From the NCBI RefSeq assembly GCF_003473485.1, contig NC_053047.1:14968001-15032000 (forward strand): a stretch of DNA of 64,000 nucleotides, read 5' to 3'. This document shows, one piece after another, positions 43,087-53,848 of the stretch (its first letter is position 1; the number at the start of each line of letters is the position of its first letter). This DNA is from Medicago truncatula (Eukaryota; Streptophyta; Magnoliopsida; Fabales; Fabaceae). The translations under genes and the position numbers were made by a program. Below the pieces are notes generated by a model. It had not been told where the DNA came from, did not search any database, and saw nothing but the letters and a program-made list of their open reading frames with translations.

Positions 43087-43710
43087 ATGGCTTCTTCCAA
43101 AACCGCTGTGTTGATGCTTTTGGTTGCACTGTTGCTGAGTTCCGCCGTTGCTAGATCATCCCCCAAGTCTTCTCCGTTTCCATCACCTGCTATTTCTCCC
43201 TCCGCTGACTCACCAGTGGCGTCTCCTCCGGTACCTCTGAATAGTGCTCCCTCTTCTTCACCAACTGCTTCATCTGGTTCTCCCGCTGCTGCTCCTGCTG
43301 TCACTCCATCGTCGATCTCTATCCCTCCAACTCAAGCACCATCGCCTACAATTTTTACTCCCTCTGCTGCTCCTCTTGCTGCCACTCCTGCTGTGACTCC
43401 ATCGTCGATCTCTACTCCTCCATCTCAAGCACCAACGCCTGCGATTTCTCCCTCCGCTAACTCAATGGCATCTATATCTGCTCCCGTACCTGTGAAGAGC
43501 AGTCCTTCTCCTTCACCGTCTGCCATCAACTCTCCACCATCTCCTCCTCATGCTTCCCCAGCAGCCGCTCCTGCCATTACTCCATCGGCGATCTCTACCC
43601 CTCCATCTAAAGCACCATCAACATTCACAAACGCTGGCACCGCTTTGAACAGATTTACAGTTGCCGGATCTGCTGCTGTCGTGGTTTTCACGGCTGCTTT
43701 GATGATGTAG
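43087..43710 (+). CDS. Classical arabinogalactan protein, AGP gene 6
   Basis: 207 residues. Signal peptide MASSKTAVLMLLVALLLSS. Contains SISIPPTQAPSPTIF in the first repeat (Ile for Thr, Thr for Ser, Phe for Ser), an inserted TPSAAPLAATP, and SMASISAPVPVKSS. C-terminus FTVAGSAAVVVFTAALMM after TFTNAGTAL. The complementary strand of its 5' half is also open for 76 codons (43304-43074), a composition effect and not a gene. Confidence 0.92.
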   Translation: MASSKTAVLMLLVALLLSSAVARSSPKSSPFPSPAISPSADSPVASPPVPLNSAPSSSPTASSGSPAAAPAVTPSSISIPPTQAPSPTIFTPSAAPLAATPAVTPSSISTPPSQAPTPAISPSANSMASISAPVPVKSSPSPSPSAINSPPSPPHASPAAAPAITPSAISTPPSKAPSTFTNAGTALNRFTVAGSAAVVVFTAALMM

Positions 43711-46700
43711 AGAGTTAGGCTGAGTTTATTTTAGGGTAGATGCTGAGTTTTTTTATTTACTTGTATTTAATCACGAATTTACATATTCCTGACTCTTGTT
43801 ATTATGTTTTTCTATCACGAATTTACATGAATCTATTTCTGCTATTTGCTTATAAGTATATTGATACTATTATTTGCGATGTCGGTTATTATTTTGAATT
43901 GTACATGATATCCCAACAACAACAACAAAAAACAACTCCATCAATGTTTTTTCAATTATGAATTATTTATAGTTTTGTTCGGTAATTTCAGAGATAGTAC
44001 ACACTCTCCCTCCAAACAAAACCATAGTGAAAGTTCAAAACAGATGTGGTAACAACAAAACCTTATTGAGACAATCTGATAGAAATTGGTACCCGTAATC
44101 AAAGAAAAGATAAATAATACAATCCTTTGTTTACACAGAAACACACACATAATAAAAACATAACTGCCGATAATCACTATCATAAGCAGTCTAATACAAA
44201 TAAATCCTAGTTGAAGCCTCTAGCTAGTTATAGAAGAAAAATAAAAGTAACTCCATCGATGTTTTTTTTATTATAATGGACAAAAGTAATTGAAGGGAAA
44301 CCATAATCAAAAACTGAACAAACACAAGGAAAATCATTCTTAGTTTTGTTTGGTACTAGTATACTCTCCCTCACAGATCCTTAGTCCTTTTTTAGGAAAA
44401 TTAATTATTTTAATGGACGATTTATCACCTATTTCTATATGTTTGTACCTAATTTCTATTCCCAATAGTTATGGGCTTATGGCCATTGGCCATGTTATGT
44501 AATCGCTTCTATGAAAAAGTGATTTGTTTCAATGATATTTTTTTTTTGAAGTTAAAGACAATTTCATTAATGAAAGTCTGGCAATAAATCAAATGTCAAG
44601 ACTACAGAAATACAAGGCGGAGTTTCTTCGATCCATATGCAATCTAAATTCTTAAGAGCATATTAGCAAAATAATGAGCAGCTTGGTTGGCTTCACGCAT
44701 ACAAATTATTCACAGTCTTATGATGAACTGAGTAAGTGTTTAAATTGTGCTTTTGTTATAGATTTTTCTTCTTACTGTTTAGGTCTAGGGGAATTGATGA
44801 AGACTTCTGACATTGGCCTAGTACTAGATCAAACATGCTTAAATAAGGCTCATAATATCCTGCTTCTTTGGGTTTTTTGTCATGATATTTAGAATTTTTG
44901 CATTTTGGGTTTCTCTAAACCATTGCATTAGACGATCTGTGTTATGGTTTGGTTTTGTTACAATGGTGAATGACGTTAAATGTATTCTTCACTACTATTA
45001 CTGTATTTGTAATTTCTAGTTAGTGTAATTACAATAGTAGTAGGATACGAGTATAGTGATTATGGTATGTTGTACATTTGAGACCGAGAATGTGTAACAA
45101 ACTAACAATATTTTCAAGTCCTTGCTTTTGCTCCTAATCAGAATTTTAAATTATGAGAAACTGTAATTGCATACTCAAACTCTGTTAATAATCGATAATG
45201 GTTACGAGAAAATTAGGTAGTTTTGGAGTTAATACTCAAACTCAGTTAAAAATCAATAATGGTTTCTCAGTTAATACTCTATTCTGAAGTATTTCTGATG
45301 TATGCTTCAGAAATGGGTAGCACTTATTAAACCTTAAACTACTACATGATTACAAAATTAACATGATTTTTTCCATTGATCTGTATGAAATTGGGAATCA
45401 TCGAAATTTATGAGTAGAAACCATACTCATACTATTTTGTTTGGAAGGGTTTAGGGAAATCTAAAGTTGGCACTTATATGTTGCACTTTGATTATTCTAA
45501 TATCATTCTCTATGAAACGGATTGAACGTGAGTATAAATTACAAAATAAGCTTGAATAATTAAGCTTTTATAAATTAGATTGAGAAAATTGTCGTATCTG
45601 CCAGTTTTGTTCCTTCTACTTGTATAAAGACAGATTATTAGAACATGAAGAGAAGAATAATGTACCTCAAGCAACACAAATAAATCCTAGTTCATAAAGC
45701 TTACTTGCACTACAAGCTACCTAGTGTTAATTAGCTTAATCCACTTTTGTTTTTTAAGAAATTAGCTTACTCCACTTCATTAGCATGTAATTAGGTGTTA
45801 GCTTACTAAAGTTTAACAACTAATAATATTTAAGCAATTTAAATTATGGATGCAATGGTTTTTTACTCTAATACTCGTTTTATTTCGGCACCACAGCAAA
45901 ACTCGTATCTGTGGTTGCCCATCCAAACCCACCTCGATTTGATGAGTTTCTCCACTTTGACTGAGTTTAGGTATGAGTTTGATTTTCCTCGATTTTTAAA
46001 CACAGGTAACATGGACACATGTACTCATCCCCTACCCACACACAAACTTGTCTTGGATGTAAAAATTACTTTATTCCTCATTGATATTTGTCATGTTATA
46101 AAACCTACCATTGATATTTAAAGTAGCAACCAAATCATTCGATCAAAGAAATGTTATAGTGAACATATTAATGGATAGTGCATTATAACATTTCCCTCGA
46201 AGATGGAAAAAACTTGAATTTTTTGATAAAAAAATTATTCCCTGTGGCGATACCCAAACTCGTCAGAGACGAAGATGAGATTCAATTTCTTATCGTCATT
46301 AGATATGTGTAGGGTAACTTGTAAGTATCTGGGAGTCGGGGGATAGAGACAAGGAAGATAAAACTTGTCTCCACCCATCCCATTGTCCTAATTTTATTAC
46401 TCATAACTTACTCCTTTTCAATAAAATTAAAATTAGTTTTTTTTTTCTCTAAAACAAAGTTTGATTGTTTTTTTACACAAAATTTGTTTATTTTGTTACA
46501 TGAAAATTTAAACTTCCATAATACTAAATTTGATTACCTATAATAGTGGTTTTATGATAAGATCAATTAAAGAATTTTTTTTAATTTTTTTTAACAAAGA
46601 TCAGTTAAAGAATTGAAATACTATAAATTGGTAATTGTTTGTTAGGGAGAGGAAAAAAGTCTTTGACAATTGTTTGTTATCAGATAGAGATATTCTCCTA

Positions 46701-46792
46701 AGTAAAGCTTCTATTAATCTAGAAATTACCGGATAGAGATATTACCAAACAAAACTAAAAATCCTCTCAAAACAAATCTTAAAATAAGCTTC
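43711..46792. repeat. AGP gene 6 3' flank and gene 7 upstream block
   Basis: Shared 3' blocks (43711-45280), with a LINE tail nested at 44538-44711 and a short remnant of helicase-like intron sequence near 45605. Blocks at 45845-46200 recur at 28500 and 52200. From about 46245 the upstream block of gene 7 starts (gatacccaaactcgtcagag, also near 33620 and 52570). No gene found. Confidence 0.6.
44538..44711 (-). mobile_element. LINE 3' tail
   Basis: On the minus strand the translation ICMREANQAAHYFANM matches the last motif of the RNase H domain in plant L1 LINEs. A degraded C-terminus follows, then an A tail (T run at 44539-44548 on +). Strongly 5'-truncated. Confidence 0.65.
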
Positions 46793-46913
46793 TATAAATA
46801 ATAACCTTCCAACCCTACTATTTTCATTCTTCACAACACAATAATATCACTGCTTCAAAACTTTATATCGTTAACCCTAATATTCCCATTCTCCATCATC
46901 ATTCTACTCTACT
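46793..46913 (+). promoter_or_regulatory. Core promoter and leader of AGP gene 7
   Basis: TATA box tataaata at 46793-46800, 121 bp before the ATG. Leader nearly identical to that of gene 4. Confidence 0.65.
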
Positions 46914-47477
46914 ATGGCTTCTTCCAAAACCGCTGTGTTGATGCTTTTGGTTGCACTGTTGCTCAGTTCCGCCGTTGCTAGATCATCCCCCAACTCTTCT
47001 CCGTTTCCATCACCTGCTATTTCTCCCTCAGAAAATTCACCAGTGGCCTCTCCTTCACCATCTAATTCTCCCAGTGCCGCTCCTGTTGTCGATCCATCCT
47101 GGATCTCTACCCCTCCATCTCAAGGACCATCGCCTACTATTTCTCCTCCTGCTGCTGCTCCTGCTGTGACTCCATCATCGATCTCTACTCCTCCATCTCA
47201 AGCACCATCGCCTGCGATTTCTCCCTCAGCTAACTCAACCGCGGCGTCTGCTCCTGAACCTGTGAAGAGCAGTCCTTCTCCTTCACCATCTGCCATCAAC
47301 TCTAGACCATCTCCTCAAGCTTCCCCCGCAGCCACCCCTGCTATTACTCCATCGTCCATCTCTACCCCTCCATCTAAAGCACCATCAACGTCCACAAACG
47401 ACGCCGCCGCTTTGAACAGATTTACAGTTGCCGGATCTACTGCTGTCGTGGTTTTCATTGCTGCTTTGATGATGTAG
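46914..47477 (+). CDS. Classical arabinogalactan protein, AGP gene 7
   Basis: 187 residues. Signal peptide as in gene 6. Condensed first part (SPVASPSPSNSPSAAP) like gene 4, then the PSWISTPPSQGPSPTIS variant and a standard SSISTPPSQAPSPAIS repeat. Two charged changes stand out: AISPSENSP (Glu) and SAPEPVKSS (Glu for Val), and INSRPSP replaces INSPPSP. C-terminus FTVAGSTAVVVFIAALMM. Intact reading frame, so presumably functional. Confidence 0.92.
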   Translation: MASSKTAVLMLLVALLLSSAVARSSPNSSPFPSPAISPSENSPVASPSPSNSPSAAPVVDPSWISTPPSQGPSPTISPPAAAPAVTPSSISTPPSQAPSPAISPSANSTAASAPEPVKSSPSPSPSAINSRPSPQASPAATPAITPSSISTPPSKAPSTSTNDAAALNRFTVAGSTAVVVFIAALMM

Positions 47478-48239
47478 AGAGTTAGGCTGAGTTTCTTTTC
47501 AGGGAGACGCTGAGTTTTTCATTTGACTTATTTTGTTTTTTATCACAGAATTTACAAAATCCTGACACTTGTTATTATGTTTTTTTATCAGGAATTTAGA
47601 TGAATATATTTCTCCTATTTGCTTGCAATTATTTTTTATATTATTGTTTGCGTTTATTATTTTGAATTGTACATGATATCCCTTCAACAAAAAATAAAAA
47701 GAAAAAAACTCCATCACAAGAAAAAAAATTACAACTATATTACTTGTCAAAAAAGATACAACTATATTAAGAGAATTTTTTTGTTACAAAATCATCTCAA
47801 TCTTTTGACAGTTATTTTCTGTCTCTTCTAAATATAATTTTTTTTTATTTACAAAAGGCACAAAGGGTTAAAATATGTTTAGGTGTTAAATTTTTTTTTT
47901 AAAACAAAGGAAGCTTGCCAAAGAAGCAAGCCGCTAAAGATAATATAGGTTAAATAGTTAAGAATGGGCCAAATTATGTTTATGCTGGTTTTTAACTTTC
48001 ATAATTAGAGAAGATAATTAGAGAAGAAGATTGACAATTGTTTGTTACGGAAGAAGAAAAAAGTCTTTAATTTTCTTAAAAGACAAGCCTTTAACAATTG
48101 TTTGTTACGGCAGAAAGATATTTTCCTAAGTAAAGCTTATATTAATTAATTTAAAATAAATCCTCTCAAAACAAATCTACCAAAAAAAAAAAATACAATA
48201 ATAATTTGAAAAGATCACCTAATCATAAGGACTTGGCGT
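47478..48239. repeat. AGP gene 7 3' flank and upstream remnant of pseudogene 8
   Basis: 3' UTR-type sequence to about 47700, then AT-rich DNA, then a proximal promoter-type block (about 48025-48238) that resembles the one before unit 9 but stops at acttggc, where about 120 bp including TATA box, leader and start codon are missing. Confidence 0.6.
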
Positions 48240-48595
48240 TGTGTTGATGCTTTTGGTTGCACTGTTTCTAAGTTTCACCGTTGCTTAATCACCATCAACA
48301 TCCCCCAAGTCTTCTCCGTTTCCATCTCCTGCGATTTCTCCCTCAGCTAACTCAACGGCGGCATATGCTCGTGTACCTGTGAAGAGCAGTCCTTCTCCTT
48401 CACCGTGTGCCATCAACTGTCCACCATCTCCTCCTCATGCTTCCCCCGCAACAGCTCCGGCTAATACTCATCGTCAATCTCTACCCCCTCCATCTAAAGC
48501 ACAATCAACGTCGTCCACAAAAGACGCCATTCTATACAGAGTTACAGTTGCACTTACTTGTCGTACTATTGTTTTCGTTATCCATTCATACATGA
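48240..48595 (+). pseudogene. AGP pseudogene 8
   Basis: Begins within the signal peptide (tgttgatgcttttggttgca), with no ATG, TATA box or leader. An in-frame TAA stands where sisters have TAG-A (Ala-Arg junction, ttgcttaatcacc). The central 22-residue repeats are absent. VPVKSSPSPSP is still recognisable, then the frame shifts (NTHRQSLPPPSKAQ) and the GPI-signal coding part is deleted into 3' UTR sequence (catgatatccc). It is the sister of unit 9 by flanking sequence. Confidence 0.85.
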
Positions 48596-48623
48596 TATCC
48601 CTTGATAAAAATAAATAAATAAA

Positions 48624-48798
48624 AGGCAACCTGGTGCACTAAAGCTCCCGCATACGCCGGGTCCGGGAAGGGGTCCCATCATTTGGTGTATTGTATGCAG
48701 CCTTATCCTGTTTTACACAAGAGGTTGTTTTCAGGACTTGAACCCATGACCTTTCAGTCACATGACAACAACTTTACCAATTGCGTCAAGGTAAAGAA
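48624..48798 (-). mobile_element. Au-type SINE
   Basis: Read on the minus strand: gacgcaattggtaaagttgt (box A region), box B in a gggttcaagtcc-like context, cagcctct-like middle, then gggacccttccccggaccc-like and gcgggagctttagtgcacc. This is the full layout of the Au SINE family. Inserted just after AGP pseudogene 8. Confidence 0.8.
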
Positions 48799-49084
48799 AA
48801 TTATAAGAAAAATATATATATAACTTCATCAATTTTTTTTCGATTATGTTGGACAAATCAGAGTAATTGAAGGGAATCAGAACTGTAAACTGAATAAACA
48901 CAAGGAAAATTATTTTTAGTTTTGTTTGGTAATTTCTTTCATCAGATCTAGTACACTCTCCCTCACAGATCCTGTCCTTTTTTATGAAAATTAATTATTG
49001 TAACGACCGCTAGCCTTAGTGAAAGTGCAAAACAGAAACACAATCCTTTGATTCTAAGCAGAAACATACGCATGATAAAAACAA
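48799..49084. repeat. AGP 3' flank remnant, unit 8
   Basis: Shared 3' flank (ttttagttttgtttggtaat at 48916 and the following ctctccctcacagatcct) interrupted at its right end by the long-TIR element. Confidence 0.55.
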
Positions 49085-50606
49085 GGCTTAAATATGAAAA
49101 ATGTCCTTGTAAGTTCGCGTGTTTTTGGTTTCCGTCCCTGTATCTTTTTTTGTTCTAAAACAACCCCCGTAAGTTATAAACGTTTTGGTTTTAGTCCCTA
49201 ACGTTAACTTCTGTTACAAAAACGTTGAGCTGGCAAACGGAGTCACACGTGGCAATTACTGACGTGGCAAAACACGCTTATGTGGCCTGAAAAATGATAA
49301 GTGATATGATTTGAGGGACCAAAACCAAAAACGCAAAGTTGCATAGGGACTGAAGTGAAAAAACGTAAACATCAAAAATTTGAAATGGTAAAAACTAAAG
49401 ATTCCATCTTCTTCATATCTCTGTTTTTTCTTCTTCATCTCCTCTCTGCCAATTCATTCATCTCTTGCGCCTCATAAATTTTTATTACGCTAAAACCTGT
49501 TCATCTCTTTTTCTTACGCTAAATTCAATAGCATGACTAATTGGCAAAACTTAAGTTCACAAGTACGAAGGAAATTTTTAGGAGGCCTTCTATTTAAAAT
49601 GTTCATGTTAAGCACAGGGTCAAATTTAATTTAATCGCATGTTTTTTAAGAGAATAAGGGTAGGAATGTGTTATTCACTTCAACCAATTTCAGTTATGTT
49701 TGTTATACTCTATCCCTCATTTACCTGCAAGTTCCGAATCAATCAAAAAATATTTGAAAAACCATGATAGCAGTAAGTAAATTACTATTTCTTAGCATTT
49801 TCACTTCAACCATTGGCAACAGTAATGGAACTTAAGGCATCATAAAATGTATATTACATGATTATTACGCTAAGTTCATTTAACTTTTTCATAGACAGCT
49901 AGAGTTATGCCTATAAGTTCCTTCATTTAACTTTATTTTATAAGTTTCTTCATTTAACAATAATTTGAACTTAGAAGTCAGAATTATTGTCACAATTCTA
50001 GCTATATATGAAAAGTTAAATTAAGGAGTTTACATTATTTGTGGGTTACAACATTATTGCAAAATCATGGATGATAAAGTTTTGAACATTCATTAGCAGT
50101 ACATATAAAGGCATGGTAAAAGTTTTCTAAAACAAGCATAACACTACTCCTAAAAAATTTGGTTTGCATATTAATTTCCCCGTAAGAAAAAGAGATGAAC
50201 ATGTTTTAAAGTAATAAAAAAATTTGGGACGCAAGAAATGAACGAATTGGCAGAGAGGATATGAAGAAGAAAAAACAGAGAGAAGAAGAAGATGAAATCT
50301 TTAATTTTTAACATTTCAAATTTTTGATGTTTACGTTTTTTCACTTTCGTCCCTCTGCAACTTTGCGTTTTTGGTTTTCGTCCCTCAAATCATATCAATT
50401 ATCATATGTCAGGCCCCATAAGCATGTTTTTCCATGTCATCGATTTCCATGTGTGACTTTGTTTGCCAGCTCATCGTTTTTGTAACATAAGTTAACGTTA
50501 GGAACTAAAACCAAAACGCTTATAACTTTCAGGGGTTGTTTTAAAACAAAAAAAAGATATAGGGACGAAAACCAAAAACACGCGAACTTACAGGGACCTT
50601 TTACAT
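49085..50606. mobile_element. Non-autonomous DNA transposon with about 440-bp inverted ends
   Basis: The left arm (about 49085-49530) and right arm (about 50165-50606) are inverted copies: gtaagttcgcgtgtttttgg at the outside, attgaattggcagagagg-like sequence further in. The middle (49540-50150) is unique, AT-rich and non-coding. The arm length points to a long-TIR MULE. Flanking array sequence (aataaaaacataactg... in sister units) is partly missing at the insertion, so no duplication can be defined. Confidence 0.75.
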
Positions 50607-51505
50607 AAGCAGTCTAACACAATCCTTTGTTTTGTTTCTTGTAATGAACTGATTAATTGATTAATTGATTAAAACTGTTTAAGGTCTAGGGGAATTGATG
50701 AAGTCTTCTTACATTGGCCTAATACATAGATCAAACATGCTTATTTAATTTGGTTTCTTTGTGATGAAATTTATAGTATTTTTGCATTTTGTGTTTCTCT
50801 AAACCATTGTCACGAAATTGAAAAGAGTTCATTTGATTCGTTTAGGATTAGACAATTTGTGTTATGATTTGGTTTTGTTACTATATATGGTGAATAATTT
50901 TAAATGTATATTTGTAATTTCTAGTTAGTGTAATTTCAGTAGTAGTACAATATAAGTACGGTGATTATGGTATGTTGTACATTTGAAAGAATGAGAATGT
51001 TTATCAATATCTTCAAGTCCTTGCTTTTGCCCTAATCATAATTTTAAATGATGAGAAACTATAATTGGCATACTCAAACTCTGTTAATAAGTTTGTCTCT
51101 GAAATGAGAAAATTAGTTTAGTTTTGGAGTTGAAGGTTATCTCTATTCTCAAGTATTAAGCTTCAGAAACGGGTGGCACTTATTTATTAAACCTTAAATT
51201 ACTATATGATTACAAAATTAACATGATTTTTCCATTCATCTGAATGAAATTGGGAATTAAAGAAGTTTATGAGTAGAAACCATACTATTTTGTTTGGAAG
51301 GGTTTAGGGTTTAGGGAAATCTAAAGTTGGCACTTATATGTTGCACTTTGATTATTCTAATATCATTATCTACGAAGCGGATTGAACGTGAGTATAAATT
51401 ACAAAATAAGCTTGAATAATTAAAATTAGACTGAGAAAATGAGACATGCACTGTCTATGTAAATTAGTTTAACACTGACATTGAACTAATTAAATTGCTA
51501 TATCT

Positions 51506-51661
51506 GCCAGTTTTGTTCCTTCTACGTTCATCATTTCCTTGCCTAAAGATGGATTAAATCTGTTTACTTGTATAGCTCCTAAGACCTGATAGAGTCGCTT
51601 GGTTCGAATACAAAGCCTCCTCGAGCCGTTGTGCTTTGTGCTTCAGAAGTAAAAGTTGAAC
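51506..51661 (+). pseudogene. Fragment similar to intron 1 end and exon 2 of the DEAD-box-like gene
   Basis: The stretch ttttgttccttctac, aaagatg and then a copy encoding ESLGSNTKPPRAVVLCASEVKVEQ-like residues (split here: ESLGSNTKPPRAVV / LCASEVKVEQ) aligns with 11880-12009, where the gene reads ELLGSNSKYPRAVV / LCASEEKVEQ. About 40 bp of unrelated DNA follow the splice acceptor copy. A shorter derivative, lacking most of the exon, lies at about 45605-45640 in the equivalent place of unit 6. No other helicase exons are nearby. Confidence 0.75.
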
Positions 51662-51794
51662 AGGTTATTAGAGCATGAAGAGTAGAATAATGTACCTCAA
51701 GCAACACAAATAAATCCTAGTTCATAAAGCTTACTTGCACTGCAAGCTACCTAGTGTTAATTAGTTTAATCCACTTCATTAGCATGTAATTAGG

Positions 51795-52158
51795 TGTTGT
51801 GTATCTAATGCGTATCACTATAAGTACCCTTTGTATTATGATTTTATGTATGAGAAATGAGTTTGTATTCTATCTTTTAATTCCCATAACATGGTATCAT
51901 TGGGCCTCTCTCATTTCCACGGAGAAAGTTCGTTAGAAGTTTGTTACAAATTCATTCTTCATCCATTTTCCTTGAATCTTCATCGTTTTTCCTTGAACGT
52001 TGGTCACCGATTTTCTTGCACATTGTTGCAACTTCTTTTATTTTCTCTCTGTTCTATATTTTAGAAATGTATATAATCATGAAAAAGAGATAAATGATAT
52101 TGAAAAATATATAAGTGGAAATAAATACAATTTTTTGTCTAAATTTTTTTTGTAACAA
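51795..52158 (+). mobile_element. LTR-retroelement fossil, short (copia or TRIM-like)
   Basis: A piece of about 97 bp ending in taaca is directly followed by tggtatca (51892), the usual initiator-Met tRNA primer-binding site of copia and TRIM elements, then non-coding sequence. Only the left portion is present. Sister unit 6 (near 45800) lacks the insertion. Old and broken. Confidence 0.55.
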
Positions 52159-53236
52159 AAGTTTAACAACTAATATATTTAAGCAATTTAAATTATGAAT
52201 GCAATGGTTTTTTACTCTAATGCTCATTTTATTCATGCACGACCGGAACCCACCTCGATTTGATGAGTTTCTCCGCTTTGACTAAGTTTGGGTATGAGTT
52301 TGAATTTTCCTCGATTTTAAAACACGGGTAACATGAATATATGTACTCATCCTGAACCCACACACAAATTCGTCCTGAATGTAGAAATTACTTTATTACT
52401 CATTGATATTTGTCATGTTATAAAACGCCATTGATATTTAAAGTAACAACCAAATCATTTGGTTAATGAATTGTTAAATGAGCATATTAATGGATAGTGC
52501 ATTATAACATTGCCCTGGGGGATGGAAAAAACTTGATTTTTGTGTTAAAAGAAGTGATTCCCTGTGGTAATACCCAAATTCGTCAGAGACGAAGATGAGA
52601 TTCAATTGCTCATCGTCGTTAGATATGTGTAGGGTAACTTGTAAGTATCTGGGAATCAGGGGGATGGGGATAAGGAAGATAAAACTCCTCTCCAACCATC
52701 CCATTGTAATGCCGAATTCTATTACTCATAACTTATCCCTTTTCAATAAAATTAAAAATACCGTAGTAATTTTTTGTCTTTCTTCGAAACAAAGTTTGAT
52801 TGTTTTTTTACACAAAATTTGTTTATTTGTTACATGACAATTTAAACTTCCATAAAACTAAATTCGATTCTATCCCAAAAAAATATCTAAATTTGATTCC
52901 CTCTATGATAATGGTTTTATGATAAGATCAGTTGAGGAATTGAAATACTACTATAAACTGACAATTGTTTGTTGCGGAAAAGAAAAAAAAAGTTTTTTTT
53001 TTAAGGTAAAAAAAAATATTAACAATAGTTTATTGCAGGAGACATATATTTTCCTAAGTAAAACTTCTATTAATCTAAAATAAATCTAAAAAAAAAAAAA
53101 CAATAACACAATAATCTACCAACAATTCCTAAAAAATAACACAATAATCTACCAAAAAAATATATAATAATAATTTGAAAGATCACCGACTCAAAACAGA
53201 CTTGGCCTATAAAGGCGAAGACTCAATTAAGCTTTC

Positions 53237-53326
53237 TATAAATAGATAACCTTCCAACCCTAAATATCACAACTTGAAAACTTTCTAGTTAACCCTAATA
53301 TTCCCATTCTCCTTCATCATTATACT
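53237..53326 (+). promoter_or_regulatory. Core promoter and leader of AGP unit 9
   Basis: TATA box tataaata at 53237-53244, 90 bp before the ATG; leader with ttaaccctaatattcccatt. Fully preserved, so the altered gene behind it may still be transcribed. Confidence 0.65.
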
Positions 53327-53848
53327 ATGGCTGTGTTGATGCTTTTGGTTGCACTGTTGCTCAGCTTCTTCCAAAACCCTAATTGTTTCTCCTCTTGCTT
53401 CCACTCCTTCTGTGACTCCATCGTCGATCTCTACTCCTCCATCTCAAGAGCCATCGCCTACGATTTCTCCTCTTACTGTGACTCCATTGTTAATCTCTAC
53501 TCCTCCATCTCAAGAGCCATCGCCAACGATTTCTCCTCTTACTGTGACTCCATTGTTAATCTCTACTCCTCCATCTCAAGAGCCATCGCCAACGATTTCT
53601 CCTCTTACTGTGACTCCATTGTTAATCTCTACTCCTCCATCTCGAGAGCCATCGCCAACGATTTCTCCTCTTACCGTGACTCCATTGTTGATCTCTACTC
53701 CTCCATCTCAAGCACCGTCGCCTACGATTTCTCCTCTTACTGTGACTCCATTGTTGATCTCTGCTGCTCCATCTCAAGCACCATCGCCTACTATTTCTCC
53801 TCTTACTGTGACTCGATCGTCGATCTCTACTCCTCCATGTTCGCCTGA
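53327..53848 (+). CDS. Frame-shifted AGP unit 9: secretory leader followed by novel 22-residue repeats
   Basis: From the canonical array ATG the frame is open for 173 codons. It starts MAVLMLLVALLLS, a truncated but still hydrophobic AGP signal peptide. The next 15 bp are the gcttcttccaaaacc that normally follow the ATG, here displaced behind the signal peptide. This shifts the reading frame relative to the AGP. The expanded 66-bp repeats (about 53409-53846) are then read as CDSIVNLYSSISRAIANDFSSY-like units of 22 residues (written here in two parts: CDSIVNLYSSI and SRAIANDFSSY), about six and a half copies, rich in Ser, Ile, Tyr and Cys. Nothing in it is Pro-rich and no GPI signal is in frame. 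Known function: none. Whether it is translated is unknown; it could be a decayed gene or an overprinted new ORF. Confidence 0.6.
   Translation: MAVLMLLVALLLSFFQNPNCFSSCFHSFCDSIVDLYSSISRAIAYDFSSYCDSIVNLYSSISRAIANDFSSYCDSIVNLYSSISRAIANDFSSYCDSIVNLYSSISRAIANDFSSYRDSIVDLYSSISSTVAYDFSSYCDSIVDLCCSISSTIAYYFSSYCDSIVDLYSSMFA

Larger units (their letters stand above)
50607..53236. repeat. AGP intergenic blocks between pseudogene 8 and unit 9
   Basis: Shared 3' blocks (50607-51480), a helicase exon-like fragment (51506-51661), a retroelement fossil (about 51795-52158), the block also present near 45850 (52160-52500), then the upstream block of unit 9 (about 52560-53236). No gene supported. Confidence 0.6.

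Noticed and set aside
53409-53846. Regularly spaced 66-bp repeats considered as a CRISPR-like array
   Set aside because: The units are contiguous with no spacers, and lie inside a plant coding sequence.
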